Below, piece after piece: positions 38,686-50,224 of a stretch of 64,000 nucleotides of DNA. Origin of the DNA: Apostichopus californicus. Its lineage: Eukaryota; Echinodermata; Holothuroidea; Aspidochirotida; Stichopodidae. The position numbers and the translations under genes are program-made. The notes under the pieces are model-generated. The model was not told the origin of the DNA, did not search any database, and was given only the letters and a program-made list of their open reading frames with translations. How positions within the stretch are numbered: the first letter of the stretch is position 1; each line of letters opens with the position of its first letter. Location: positions 1 through 64,000 of the forward strand of contig JAIPMN010016570.1 of the NCBI GenBank assembly GCA_020650975.1, written 5' to 3'.

Positions 38686-40388
38686 CTGGAATATAAAAAT
38701 GGATAAATGGTGACTACATGGTAAATGTTTTAGAATACTAATTTACATCTTCCCACTACAAGATGTTATTCAGACAAACGCATGACTGAGAGGACCAAGA
38801 GAATTTGACAATGATAGGCAACAGAATGCATTACAATGAGGATTTATTTGAAAATACACATATTTGACCATTAATTCCAAATTTCTTCACTTATGTTTTA
38901 TGAATTCTAAAATGCCCAATGCCATGAAATATTCTACATAGATTAAATTTTTTTAAGTTATATTTTGATTCCTTAAGTCCCCAATTGATGTGTTATATTA
39001 CAATTTTGGACAATTGACCTGATGATGAGATCGAACTTATTCAACAATGCCAAAAGATCTTGTCTGCATATGGCAATGTTACAGAGAACACATTAAATCA
39101 TGCTATTTGAGGTTCTCTGCATTTCAGGATGTTCTTCCTGGTTCTCGCAATATGACTTCAAAGGCCTCTGCAACCAAAATGCAAGTTAATTCCTGTTGAT
39201 GTGCAGGATTGCATACAATTCATATTTTGCTATTCAAATATCCAAACATGTTTCATGGATTTTTGAACAATTATTCTTTCAACCTGCTCAGCTCCATCCC
39301 TAAAAAACCTCCAGATCTCATGCCTTCAGTGACATCAACTGTCAATCATTAGTGAGCTATCAATCGACGGTGGTATGTAATAGCTTGCCAGAGCTGTTCA
39401 ACTGTTTACAGTACTAACATAGGAGTTGCTATGTCAGACATGTATCACCAGTGTAAGAGTCGGGTTTGAACAATTCCTAGCACACTCTTAAACAGAGCAG
39501 AGACTGCACAGCAGACATTTTGCATGGATGGATATCTACTCACTGCTTGTAACCAGGTTTCAATAATGAGTCACTGCATAGTTTTGTTGACCATCCAAAT
39601 TCCATGCAAATTATACCAAGAACAAATATTCATGTAGTCACATATAGCTCAACATCACAAAGTATTCACACTAAATATAATTTTGGAATTGTCGAAAATC
39701 GAGGGTATCTTGATGGATTTCCATTAAAACTAAATGGATTCTTGACTGCGCGCAGTCGAAATTTATGCCTCCGCCATAGCCTGATCAGAAATATATTACA
39801 CACCTAACTTCTTACATTTTCAAATATTGACCAGTGTGACCTTTGACCCCCAAATCTTATCAGATGCACAGTCACTCCCATACATGCATGAGCCAAGTTT
39901 GAAGATGATCCCTCAAAGGATTATTTGGTTATTGCGAGAACAAGATATTTTCATGTATGTTATGACCTGTGGCCTTGACCATTCTTGTGACCCAAAAATG
40001 TAATCATTTCATCCTCATCACTCACATAATTATGCATACTTGGGCCAAGTTTGAAGTAGGTCCCTTAAAAGGTTCTTTAGTTATCGCAAGAACGAGATAT
40101 TTTCAGGTATATAATGACCTCTGCGACCTTTGACCTTATCACCCCAAAAACTAATCAGATCATCGTCACTCCTATATGCATACTTGGACCAAGTTTTAAG
40201 TTGCTAAGTCAAACGGTTCTTTAGTTATCGCAAGAACGAAAATAGGATGGTGGACGGACGGACGACCCCATAAAACATAATGCTTCTGGCAACCACCTAG
40301 GATGGGCGGGGGTATAAAAAATACATTAATGAATGACATCTTTTTTTGGGGGGGGGGGGAGGGGCAAGACTATAATATGAATTCTCAC
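38686..40388. other. Intron of the MULE transposase gene
   Basis: The flanking exons agree in phase (CAC AG | G TTG TAC). The intron holds the tandem repeat at 39.83-40.32 kb and otherwise nothing recognised. Confidence 0.6.
39825..40320 (+). repeat. Dispersed tandem repeat with three units of about 140 bp
   Basis: Three units follow one another, each with the order 'gtgacctttgacccc', 'aatcagatc.tc.tcactc', 'gccaagtttgaag' and 'ttatcgcaagaacgagat'. The block ends in tggacggacggacgacccc and tgggcgggggtataaaaa. A shorter relative lies at 43.14-43.44 kb. Repeats of this kind are widespread in echinoderm and other invertebrate genomes as far as I recall. They are non-coding. Confidence 0.75.
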
Positions 40389-40661
40389 CTGTGACAGAAT
40401 TGTGTGTCTGGACACTTTGCACGGTCAGCAGCTTCATACACATAATCTTGGTCATACTGTAGTTGCAGATCCAGTTTGTGTGTGTTCGAAGCTGATGCAG
40501 GTGAATGGCCTTTAGAGAACAAGTCTTTGAATTTCTCAACCGTCTCCTTGCTGACATCTCTGTGCTTCAGTGTATCGGCACTATCATTCATGTGGTTATG
40601 GGTGTGAGAGATCTTCACAACAGTTTGATAGGCTGGCAAGTGAAGATGTTTACTTTTGGCT
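40389..40661 (-). pseudogene. MULE transposase, middle exon
   Basis: The exon lies between a caatttcag acceptor and a gtgaga donor. It reads KSKHLHLPAYQTVVKISHTH, NHMNDSADTLKHRDVSKETV, EKFKDLFSKGHSPASASNTH and QYDQDYVYEAADRAKCPDTQ. The HTHNH...SADTL...V...T..KF..LF..G.SPASA pattern is typical of the region before the catalytic core in MULE proteins of this kind. It joins in phase to the exons on both sides and has no break of its own. Confidence 0.8.
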
Positions 40662-41969
40662 CTGAAATTGACAATGAAAGATATAAATTGCAGTCTCGAA
40701 AAACGGAAGTAACCGATGACTTTTAACCCCTGGCATTTTTATTCAATGCAAACTGAACCAAACAATTGAATACTGGAATACAGGCAAGCAAAGAGTCAAC
40801 ATGTCATTTTATTTTCTCTGAGTTAACGGACTACGCCTAGATATACATATATCTTGCTCCATTGGCCACCATACACAATCATAATTTCAATGTCAAAGAT
40901 AAGAGACAATCAACCATCAGAAGTCAAATATGTTGTACCAAGTTTTGAAAATGCTAAATAGTAGAGCTTACTAAGAAAGCCTGTGAGATAATCGTGCCAA
41001 CTTTGATTTTTCTCTTTCTCTAACTTTTTTATATTGGGGGCACTTAATCAATAAAAATTTGGTTTCATTTTTTTCAACAACATCTTCGGCCATATGAAAT
41101 TGCATTTCGACCCATACAGTGTATCTCAGGTTTTAAGCATGTACAAGGTTTAAATTTGGGGACTTTAAACTTTTGATTTTTTATTTCCAGGTCATGCAGA
41201 AAGGCAGTAACTTTCCAATCCAAAATGGTTGCCATAATGGTTGCCATAAATCTACATGTATCGATGTTTTATACACATTGAGTAGTGAGATAACAAGTTA
41301 TACAGTCTAATGTAATTGAACAATGGGACTAGGTTGGCATATACATGTATGCCTATAATATCAATCACTAACTTAATATTGAGTTTTCACATGACTTCCA
41401 AGGCAAAACATTTTCAATTTGCTATTATTTTTGAAACATAATACACAAAACTCCATGTTAATTTTTCCATAATACAAAAGTCTATGGAAGCGATTTAAAT
41501 CAGCGATTTAAGAAATATTATGGGTGATTTAAATCGCACCAACCCTGGTAATGATTAGCTAAAGTTAATACATCTTTTATTCAGGAACGGCATCACCTAC
41601 TGCACTGGAAATGGTATAATTTTATTCAGTATATTTTTCTTTTACTGACCATATTCCATGTGTGATTGCTAGCATTCAGGATAAAGAGAAACTGCTATCC
41701 CTGTCCCTCTATGGGTTAACCCAACAAATTATTCCTATCACTCCTAGCTTCCTTTGTGTAATTTCACATCCCAAATAGGTTTACCAAGGTAAAAAAGGCC
41801 CAACTCAATGAAACTTCTTGTAGTCTTGTCTTCAATTCCTTCCAAACATCCCTGAATCAGACACTGTAGTTCATGTCATTTTGTCACAATATTGGAGGTT
41901 AATGCATAAACCAGTTTGCAGCAGTTACTAAACACACAAGCATTACACTCTTATATTTATGAAACTAAC

Positions 41970-42301
41970 GTGCTGAGTTTCCCAGGAATCTTTTTAACAG
42001 TCACAGCTAGCTTCGCTGGACAATTCGTGTTCTTTGACGACATTTTCTAACTTGCTGTTTCAGACCGAGGAAGAGTCTTGTGTTGGCAACGGTAAAAAAC
42101 CTTGAACAGATTCACCCATCCATTTTTTAGCTTAGTTGCTTCAACACGAAATGTCACTTTGGTGAGCTGTTGGTATTTTTCTAGCCACAGTTTAGCATCA
42201 TCTTCATTGGAAATGTCAATTGTGAATCCTGCCTCATATTTGCCGTCCGCAACCTCTTGATAATTGCAAATGTGCTAGGCATAGTCAGGTGGAAGGGATT
42301 C
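41970..42301 (-). pseudogene. MULE transposase, FAR1-like N-terminal exon
   Basis: The exon lies between a ttacag acceptor and a gttagt donor, in phase with the next exon. It reads YEAGFTIDISNEDDAKLWLE, KYQQLTKVTFRVEATKLKN, FKVFYRCQHKTLPRS and SSKNTNCPAKLAVTVKK. The cysteine-rich pattern YRCQH...NT.CPA.L fits a FAR1/WRKY-GCM1-like DNA-binding region at the N terminus of many MULE transposases. Two TAG codons interrupt it (near 42.28 kb and 42.05 kb). Confidence 0.7.
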
Positions 42302-42394
42302 CTGTAATTTAAGAAAGAAGTAAGACATGTTTAGTTGTTTTGTATGAAGAGTCAGGGTTGACTAAAGTTGTGCTTCACAGATGAGGATGGCGAG

Positions 42395-42850
42395 AATAAA
42401 ATGAATTGCGGTTTGTATCCACTTGGTCTACTAGCAGATTGATTCTTAGATTGTCTAAGACCATCATGGCTAAACCAACTTAAGTCTACTATCAATTTGG
42501 TGCAATTGCCATTTGGTCCAACCATCACTTGGTCCAGAAACTCACTTGGGCTAACTGTCATTTAGTCTAATGTCCACAGATGGTCTAAGTTCCACTTCAT
42601 CTACTAACTTTTTCGCACTTTGTGAAATGAAAATTGGGTTCATAAAAAGTTCATCTAATCATAGACTAAGTGGTGCTAGACCAAGTGGATATTAGACAAA
42701 ATGGGTATAGCCTAACAAGCCCTAACTGGAGGTTAGACCAAGCAAATGGTTAGTAAATGAACTGGTTGTAGACGAACTAGGATTAGACCATGTGGGATGA
42801 GACCAAACGATAAGTAGACATAGTGGGTGCAGACCAAGTGGCAATTTACC
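42395..42850. repeat. Inverted minisatellite (accaagtgg / ccacttggt)
   Basis: Units of about 20-22 bp with the core 'ccacttggtctaa' fill the left half. Units with the reverse complement core 'ttagaccaagtgg' fill the right half, with the switch near 42.62 kb. The whole block can form a long imperfect hairpin. It lies inside the candidate MULE, just upstream of the transposase N-terminal exon. Confidence 0.75.
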
Positions 42851-43144
42851 TGATATGCTTTTTGATGTTGGTAAAGCACAAAAGCCTGTACTATGCCCCC
42901 CCCCCCATATGTTTCAATGTTTATGACAAATCAAATGGCAATTCTACTTTCATTGGCCTCCGAGGCATTGACCTAACGTTAGGTGTAGCGGGAAACAGGC
43001 TGCATGGAACATTTTAGGTATATAAGTATAACCCAAACTACTGCATCCAAAACCTCAGAGAGCACATTTCTCCACCAAGCAGTGCAGTCCAAAATACTGC
43101 CTGCAAAAAATATAAGCAGCTAAGTTCCTCCCATTTTATAGCCT

Positions 43145-43440
43145 AACCCCTGTGACCTTTGACCTCAACATCCCAAAATTTAATCAGATCACTGGCACCT
43201 CTAACGTTATGCATACACCAAGCCATAATTGAGCCTTTCATGAGGTATCATAACTTTAGTCTGATCCATTATTAGACTAACTTAGAACAGGTGATTTCAT
43301 GCATTTTACGAGTATGACTCCTGTGATTTGATCTCATCATAACCCCCAAATTTAATCATCTGTTCCCTTTTCCATTATGAACATATCCTGAAAGTTACGC
43401 CTAATATATTAATAACGAAACAGTGACAAGCTGAGGTCAC
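43145..43440 (+). repeat. Fragment of the 39.8 kb dispersed repeat
   Basis: It contains 'ctgtgacctttgacctcaac', 'aatttaatcagatcactg' and 'gttatgcatacaccaagcc', followed by weaker related sequence. It is a worn copy without the end block. Confidence 0.5.
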
Positions 43441-43884
43441 GTGACCGTGTAACGTTACTGTCTCACTTATACATACACACAGCAATTAACTAGACAATCA
43501 AGTACTTAGTTAAATCTAGGCCTAGACCTACGTTAGGCCTAGATCTAAACACTTTCTAACCAAACTACTGCATCATAGACTAAATTCGCCTATGGGATGG
43601 GCCGATTTACAATTTCACAATAACAATGTGGTACTTCCGTAAAGGCTTTGATGGTTCTTGCAGAAGAAATCGGTATTCTCTTCTTTAGAGCGACCAAAAT
43701 TGCAGAGAGTTGTCGACGCCGCCATAATTGCTCATGTAAAAGTTACAACTTTAATTACTGCGCATGCATGCATGCAGTGTACGTACCTACGTACACAGCT
43801 AGCTAGCATATAGCTGCATATGCTCTGAGCAGTTTCGACTTGTGTCACGCGCATGCGTAATACTACTAGTATCTTAGCAGCTGA

Positions 43885-43975
43885 GACATGAATATTCATG
43901 ATGCGTATACCTCTGAACCAATTAGGAGGCAGGATTTTACGCTCATAGGTAAACCTGTTTGGGAAAAAAATTCGC
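43885..43975 (-). repeat. Right terminal inverted repeat of candidate MULE
   Basis: Reverse complement of the left end; see the element entry. Just left of it lies a stretch of agct/gtac/catgca words (43.75-43.83 kb). Confidence 0.8.
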
Positions 43976-43984
43976 GCCCGGGCA

Positions 43985-45060
43985 TCGCTTGGAATTTACA
44001 GCCCGCTCAACTTCTCGAAAAATCTAATAATTCCAGCGGCGGCGGGCAGGCTACAAATCGCTCGGTCGCCGCTCTGATTTGTGACCGTAGCTTAAGCGTA
44101 CTTTATCGCCATAATGAGTATTGATCGTTTGGGGACCTGCCGCGAGGGCGGATTGGGGGAGGGTGGGGTCGGAGGGGTGCGACTGAGTGTGTCGATCGTT
44201 CTTTTAAATATACAGGTTATTGCCTTCTACTTTCATATAGTTAAATCCCATGAACATGTTCGAACTCTGAACACGGGCGGGTATTCTGTTTATCATTTTG
44301 GACCGGACTGCACTATGTACATTACTTCTGGCCATTGGCGGCCTTTCATGAAACGGTTAGCTGTTGACCTAACAGTAGACCTATACACTAATTTAGTAGC
44401 CACAGAAGTAAAATTTTGTTAAACATTTTTAAAGGACTTATCCTATGGAAGACTTTACTGGTGTCTGTATACGGTTTATCGTTTTAACACATACTTCAAC
44501 GTGCATTAATTGCCCTTTTTTGGATAAATTTGTAATAGCCTAAATCAATGTTTCTTCATCGGGGTGTAAATTGATTTCAGATGATTCTCTGCGAAAATGG
44601 GATTAAAGTACGGTTAAACGCCTGGTATTTCTTTCAAGCCACCCTGTAACTTTGCACATGCTGCATCGTCCCGGGGTCGATCCCGCTCTGGTGCTTGTCA
44701 ATAAATGCCGAACTCTGTATTTTCTTTATTTCCTCCCGTCAGTCTATTCTTGCATTTTTTGTATGGACATAACAAAAGCTCTTCTTGACTACAACCCAAA
44801 ACAAGAATTCCACACACGCCAGTCTGAGTCATCCAAACCTGATACAGGTTGATGAATGGTGACTTTATGACCTTGCCCTGTATCCAAGGTTAATGATCAA
44901 GGTTACAAGGCATCAAAGTTGCGCAAAAGACGATTTCTAGGAGGTATCTCCTCCGTCGGTAATTTCGATGAGTGTCCCGACTACCCTTCACTCCTGTACG
45001 GATGTCTCGTTTAGACCGGTCCGCTCGGCGTTGAGGATATTACCCCGATTGCCAATCCGT
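43985..45060. other. No gene recognised
   Basis: No conserved frame was seen. A B-box-like ggggtcgatccc occurs near 44.68 kb, but no matching A box or tRNA fold was made out. Confidence 0.4.
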
Positions 45061-45064
45061 CATT

Positions 45065-45295
45065 AACTGGTAACCGATGATTAATTCTTAATTACAATAG
45101 TGGATATGTCAACATTTACAAAAGTAGTGATCTAGGCGATTACAAAAGTGGTTGACTGGCCATTACAAAAGTGCTTCAAGAAATTTCTATTACAAAAATT
45201 GTCGGTGAGCATACAAAAGTGGTGACCTTCATTACGAAAGCGGTCACACCAATTACAAAAGTGCTGACCTATTACAAAAGTGCTGAGCTATGGGT
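45065..45295 (+). repeat. Minisatellite of attacaaaagtg units
   Basis: Nine or so units of 19-29 bp share the core attacaaaagtg followed by variable letters such as gtgacc. Unlike the other arrays, all units point the same way. Confidence 0.85.
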
Positions 45296-45504
45296 GTAAG
45301 TGTGCCTCATGTTTATTCAGTGTGTGAGGTCATGCCCTCTGTTTGGTCGTTCCTGCATGTGGCATGGAAAGATCCAGGGACCTCACTTGCATTCTAGATT
45401 TGCGTAGGGTCGGTTGTGTGACCAGATACTTTATATATACCTTATACTATACATGTAACTTCAGGTCACGTGACACATGTAAACAAACGAAAGCGATTTT
45501 GTGG

Positions 45505-45783
45505 AGAAAGGCGGTGGCCTTTGAAGCAATGAGGCTTAGCAATCGGGAAGTTCGGGGTTCGATTCCCGGCCGGGTCATAGTAAGGTGGGTTTTTCATCCA
45601 AGGGCAATCTACGGTTTTCCCATCTGAAATGACTTTGTAAATTGAAAAGATTCAAAATTTTACTTGAAATGTTGAATTGGAAGCCACCCGACGTGTAAGT
45701 TGTAATCCATAAGCCCTTGCCGGTTTCTCCCACATTTGTGGTCGCTTAAGCGTCGTAAAAATAACTGCTGATTATTATTATTA
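45505..45783 (+). mobile_element. tRNA-derived SINE
   Basis: An A-box-like gtggcctttgaagcaatgag is followed about 35 bp later by a clear B box inside ttcggggttcgattcccggc. These are the two parts of an internal RNA polymerase III promoter. A unique body follows, and the element ends in a short (att)n tail at 45.77-45.78 kb. Size (about 280 bp), promoter and tail fit a SINE. It could not move itself and would need a LINE partner. Target-site duplications were not identified. Confidence 0.7.
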
Positions 45784-46179
45784 CTTTTATGAAAATGGCG
45801 TTCCAGGATGAACAACCTCCAAACTGTCTATGTGTGTAGTGTTCGGTTTCGGAAATATCTGGTATCTTTTCATTTCCTTCAACGTAGTTTTGTAGTAGCC
45901 GTTATAAGAGGTTTTAATATTTGTACACCAATAAGTTAACTGTGTCTTAATTTTCGAACATTCCCTGACCAACGTTCTTCATCATACTTCCCTCTACTCG
46001 TGAAATTTTGACCGGTATGTTATGGGTTGAATGAGGTTTTTCTCTATTGGTTGTCCATAGATGAAATGTTGTGCAACATTATAGGTATGTTTTGCAGTGA
46101 ATTTATTCACGAGAAATGTGAATTTTCAGATTCTTAACAAATAATGGGCTTAAAACTTTGCAAAGTGGGGCTGACGGGT

Positions 46180-46506
46180 ATTATGGGCCGCGACATAAAA
46201 ACCACCTACAAAAGCAACGATCCACAGGAGATGCGATGAGGTCGAACATGACATGATGTGCGACTGGTGACAATATTATGGATGAAGAAAAAACTATTGG
46301 GAAATACTTGGTTCTCCGGCTAAAGTGTACATCTGTTTGGTAATTTTCAAGCCCAAGAAGTGCCATTTCCGGTGATCGGGGGGGGGGGTGGGGGTGGGTA
46401 TCAATACCACAAGTTTTATTGTACGCTGCGCGCCAACTGATGGTGGCGCTCCGCTTACATGGTAATTCGCGCCCCCCGGGTTAAAAAATCATGGGCATGC
46501 GCCTGC
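46180..46506 (+). mobile_element. MITE of the CAGGGGCGTAGCCAG family, worn copy
   Basis: The order 'agtgccatttccggtgatc', a run of G, 'gcgcgccaactgatggtggc', 'gctccgctta' and the end 'gggcatgcgcctg' matches the right-hand part of the copy at 31.48-31.87 kb. The left end is not recognisable. A separate short end fragment of the same family lies at 47,988-48,050. Confidence 0.6.
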
Positions 46507-47987
46507 TAATAGAGGTTTCTTATGTAACATCTGCACCATCCCAAGGAAGATCTTTTAAAACGTGAACAATATTTAATCTGTCATGGTTAACTTAACAGCT
46601 AGGGTTAATTGTTTGATAGCCTCAACAAAACACGTTGAGGTTCGATAAGTAGTTTGGTGTGCACAGGATTTCAAAACTGGGGAATTTTGGCCGGGGGATT
46701 CAAAATGTCCCCCAACTCTTTTGGGTATAGGTCTGAACATTTGTGGAATAAATAGAATCAGTTTAAAACGTCAAATGATGCATTCTGAGGCATAAATTCA
46801 GGTACATAGAAGTAGCTGTTAAGGTAAGTTTGTGCTAATGAAAAAAATTCAATTTATCCGACTGATTTAGATAGTGACATGATCCCCCACCCTTCGGGAA
46901 GAAAATTTAACTTTTGACGCCAACTGGTGCATTCTGAGGCATATCTAGACTATATGTCTAGAAGTAGAAGGTTTTATTACTTACTACTTTGAGGTTACAA
47001 AGGGAGGTGGGAGGGAAGGTACATACGTAGTAGTGGTCCTATTCTTCCCCAGAAGAAATGCAAGTCCCCCAACTGAACCGTTTCCCCCGAATGACGAAAT
47101 TTGTGCAGCTGGTTGTTATTCATTCTCTCACTCACCCTTGTTTGGGAAGTCGAAAGTTTTCAGAAACTAAGCAGAATTATATTGTTATATTTCGGTAAAT
47201 TAAACAGTTTGCAGCATCTACGTATTACGGAACAAGGTAATAATTGTGCAACTTTGGTACACAATCATTTTGTGTTTAAATAATAAAATATTTCCTTCTA
47301 AAATGTTAACAGATAATTCTTCTTTGCAGACTATACAGAATATTTTATAGCATATAACCTTCTCAAACTGAAATAAATATTTAGCACGACGACACGTGAA
47401 ACGTGCCATACATTCGGTAAATAGACTATGGAAAATCGTTCATCCGTGACACGCCCACCTGTATTTGCATATAGTCACCTTTTTTCATGAATTCCCCACT
47501 ATGTTCACAACTTCTTTTGATCGTCACCTCAATGATTACTTTGTAATACATCACATTTGGGCCGTTTCGAGTTGTATTATACTTGCATATACACAGAGTA
47601 CAGTATATCGACACGTGAGATACCGGTAATTCATACAAGAAAATGGTTGTAAACTGTGTTATGTGCAGTTGTTCTTAAATTGTTTTGAAGCACGTTATTT
47701 TTTACATCAACCTTTGGGTGAGATCTTTACGATAGAATTAGGTAAGTGAGCATTCACTCGAATATATGTTATGACTTTTTTATGTCTACCATTGTCCACT
47801 TGCTATGAAACAGAAATCCGTTCGATATATGCAATGGCTAGTAAGTACTTCCTCATTGGGAGTCTTTACATTGGGTTCCATTGTAACCGCCGTATTCTAT
47901 ATTGTAGCGCGTTATGGAATTATCTAGATTAGGGTTTATGTTTGTAATGTATGCAGCTCCATATGGATTTAAATTATGGGTGTTTTG
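46507..47987. other. No gene recognised
   Basis: No conserved frame or clear repeat was found. Confidence 0.4.
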
Positions 47988-48050
47988 AAAAAAAGATAAC
48001 TTGGCCAAAAAAAGTGTAGGCCCGGGCCTACATACTGGCTACGCCCCTGG
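47988..48050 (-). repeat. End fragment of the CAGGGGCGTAGCCAG family
   Basis: Read on the minus strand it gives caggggcgtagccagtatgt, then 'gcctacactttttttggccaag', as at the left end of the copy at 31,484. It abuts a zinc-finger gene relic on its right and may have cut off that gene's 3' part. Confidence 0.65.
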
Positions 48051-48149
48051 CAGCATAAATGTTGACGGCTGAACAGCGCCATGTTCTATTGAATGGACAT
48101 GAGCTGCAGACAATCTTAGGCTGTCTCCTTTTTGTGTTTGCTGCGACTT

Positions 48150-49510
48150 TCAATGGCCTTCCCTAGTTTGATGTTGACCAATCTGTTTTATGTGAAATGA
48201 CAACTTCTGGGTATTTGATGGTGCCTTGAAGTTCTCCTCCTCATCAGCATCTTCACCAGCTACTTTAAGAGTTGCACGGACAAAATGACTTAAATATGCA
48301 GGATCTAGGTATTCCTTTATGTCATTACCTGTTTTTGGTGTCACCATGCTTCTTAGTGCCAGAAGTAATCTGCTTGAAAGACGCATGGCGCCGAAACATA
48401 GTCATTTCGCGTGAGCCGGTTCCCAAGATTTCTCAGCAGCCACTGATTCCCGAGAGTTACAATTAATGGGTCAGCCATTGCAAGTTTACCGATTACATCG
48501 TTTCGCATAATCGGAAAGACTTCCTTCACAATGTTGCTATTTTACCTCACCGGATAGTCTTCCTGCTAAAACAGAACTCTGGATGATTAAAGGCATTGAA
48601 GTCTCGCCCCAAGCCACGTGCCGCGCTCTGAAAAGGTTAACTTTCCGTTGCTTGCAAGTGAAGTTTTCTGCTTGTCCATACAAAATGCAGACAGTAATGA
48701 AACGTGTTACCTAGTTATCCTTAGCTGGACCTGAGATGTCCATCGCTGTATCGTTTTTACACTGTGCTGTGGGTATTGACCGCAGCTGTATGTACTGACT
48801 GTACACTAGTGTATAATTAACGAGTGTAGCAAGCTGTGTGCGTATTTTCTGGGATCGATGGTGGAGTCTAACACTTCGAAACTAGGTCAGATTGCCGGTA
48901 TTAGACGTTTCTTTTTGCGCGAGTCTTAACACCCTTTGAGCGAGCCATTCGAGACATGATGGTCAAGGCCCATACTCAGCAAATATGAAGCCTTGGTTTC
49001 TGATACTTTCCTTGCCACAATAACCTCTCCATGTTTCTTTTCCAGGGCTCTTCTATTATGTTTATAATCTCCTCTGTTCCTCAAAATGGCGAAAAGATTT
49101 TTTCTTGCTCTCTTCTTTTGTTCCTTGGTATCAGCATCGTCTTTAGAGGACACTTCTATGTGTCTAATCTTCAAAACCTCAGGTTCATTCTCGTGCATTT
49201 TACCAAGAAGGTGTTTGGAAAAGTTGGTATAAAGTTTATTACAACCAAAGGGGCAGCAATGCCTTGCATTGTAAACCCTGTGACATTTTTTGGGCCTTGC
49301 CAGTATCCTTACACATATGCGATTATTGTCTTCACCACGGATGATTTCATCTTTATCAGTAGTGTCACTGTGATCCTCAGTATTAGGGGAATCAGGACCA
49401 TCAGAAATGTCGACATTTTTGAGATTCTCTAGTTTCTCAACCCTCACAGGAATGTCAACACTGTCCAATTGTGGTACTTCGACGGAGCCCTCACTCGTGC
49501 TATCACTCAC
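48150..49510 (-). pseudogene. Zinc-finger gene relic, perhaps Crypton-like
   Basis: The 5' part (48926-49510) has an acidic start, a CCPFGCNKLYTNFSKHLLGK zinc-finger-like block, and EQKKRARKNLFAILRNRGDY with HNRRALEKKHGEVIVARK. The 3' part (48.15-48.55 kb) reads IVKEVFPIMRNDVIGKLAMA, DPLIVTLGNQWL, MRLSSRLLLALRSM, LDPAYLSHFVRATLKVAGED and FKAPSNTQKLSFHIKQ. From memory, proteins with this series of blocks are common in corals, fish and echinoderms and often end in a tyrosine-recombinase-like domain (Crypton-type). That end is missing here, where a MITE fragment lies instead. The frame is interrupted near 48.94 kb and again near 48.39 kb, so the relic is inactive. The family assignment is inference. 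Confidence 0.6.
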
Positions 49511-49559
49511 TATCTCTTCGTCATCCTTCTCAGGGACATATTCTGATCCACTGTCACAT

Positions 49560-50220
49560 TTAGGCGAGGAATGGTAACTTTCTTTTATTCCAGTATAAAA
49601 TGAAAGTTACAAATAGGACAGTATAAAAAGTTATGATAGAAAAATAATAGGAAAGCTATTTAGCCATTCCAAAGGTAAGTAACACAACCAACAGTTTTTA
49701 AAAGTTCAGTTAAGCTGGGGATGATAAAGGAAATATCAAATGGATACATTAAGTCAAATCATATCAAACTCCATTTTTAATCACTGCTATCATTGTTTAA
49801 AATAATAAATAAATAAAAACATTTACATTGTAGAGTTGATGCTTTCTAGTAGATCTCACTTAGTTAAGACTATTTGCAATATTCAACTGACTCTGCCACA
49901 GGAAATGCACTTGTTCACAACTTACATCGGTATTGCGAAAGGGTGGGTTGTCACACAAATGGGAACACAAAGTGTTATCCAAAATACACGAGAAATTAAT
50001 AGTGTAATTGAACTATCAATATCACATACTGTTACTGGTGGTAATCAGAAGAAACTTAATATATGAAAGCAGATCATGGCCTGAAGCAATGTTATTTGTA
50101 TCCTTAAAGCATTAAATTAATTGCCAGTTGCTGGAATAGAAAATAAAGCACCAGGGAAGGAGTGAAGCAGTGTACAATCACTATAATAGCTCTCAAAAAC
50201 TCCACTACCAATTATTTTAC
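49560..50220. other. No gene recognised
   Basis: AT-rich spacer without recognised features. Confidence 0.4.
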
Positions 50221-50224
50221 AGTT

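Larger units (their letters stand above)
34324..43975 (-). mobile_element. Candidate MULE DNA transposon with long TIRs
   Basis: About 90 bp at the left end (from gcgaatttttttcccaaaca) return as reverse complement at the right end with only two or three substitutions. The 8-bp word cccgggca lies directly outside both ends (34316-34323 and 43977-43984), with one extra base on the right. The 8-9 bp target duplication and the MULE transposase inside agree with a Mutator-like element. The word is partly palindromic, so the duplication is not certain. The contents are a broken transposase in three exons (37.3-42.3 kb), a fold-back element, a dispersed tandem repeat and an inverted minisatellite. 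The close match of the ends suggests a fairly recent insertion, in contrast to the worn coding part. An inactive copy moved in trans would explain this. Confidence 0.6.

Noticed and set aside
41465-41545. Possible hAT-like MITE end (gcgatttaaatc words ending in accaaccctgg)
   Set aside because: Only one end is visible; the opposite end and a target duplication were not found.
44640-44720. Possible tRNA or SINE from the word ggggtcgatccc
   Set aside because: No A box at the right distance and no cloverleaf could be drawn.
49031-49432. 133-codon plus-strand open frame
   Set aside because: Antisense of the zinc-finger relic.
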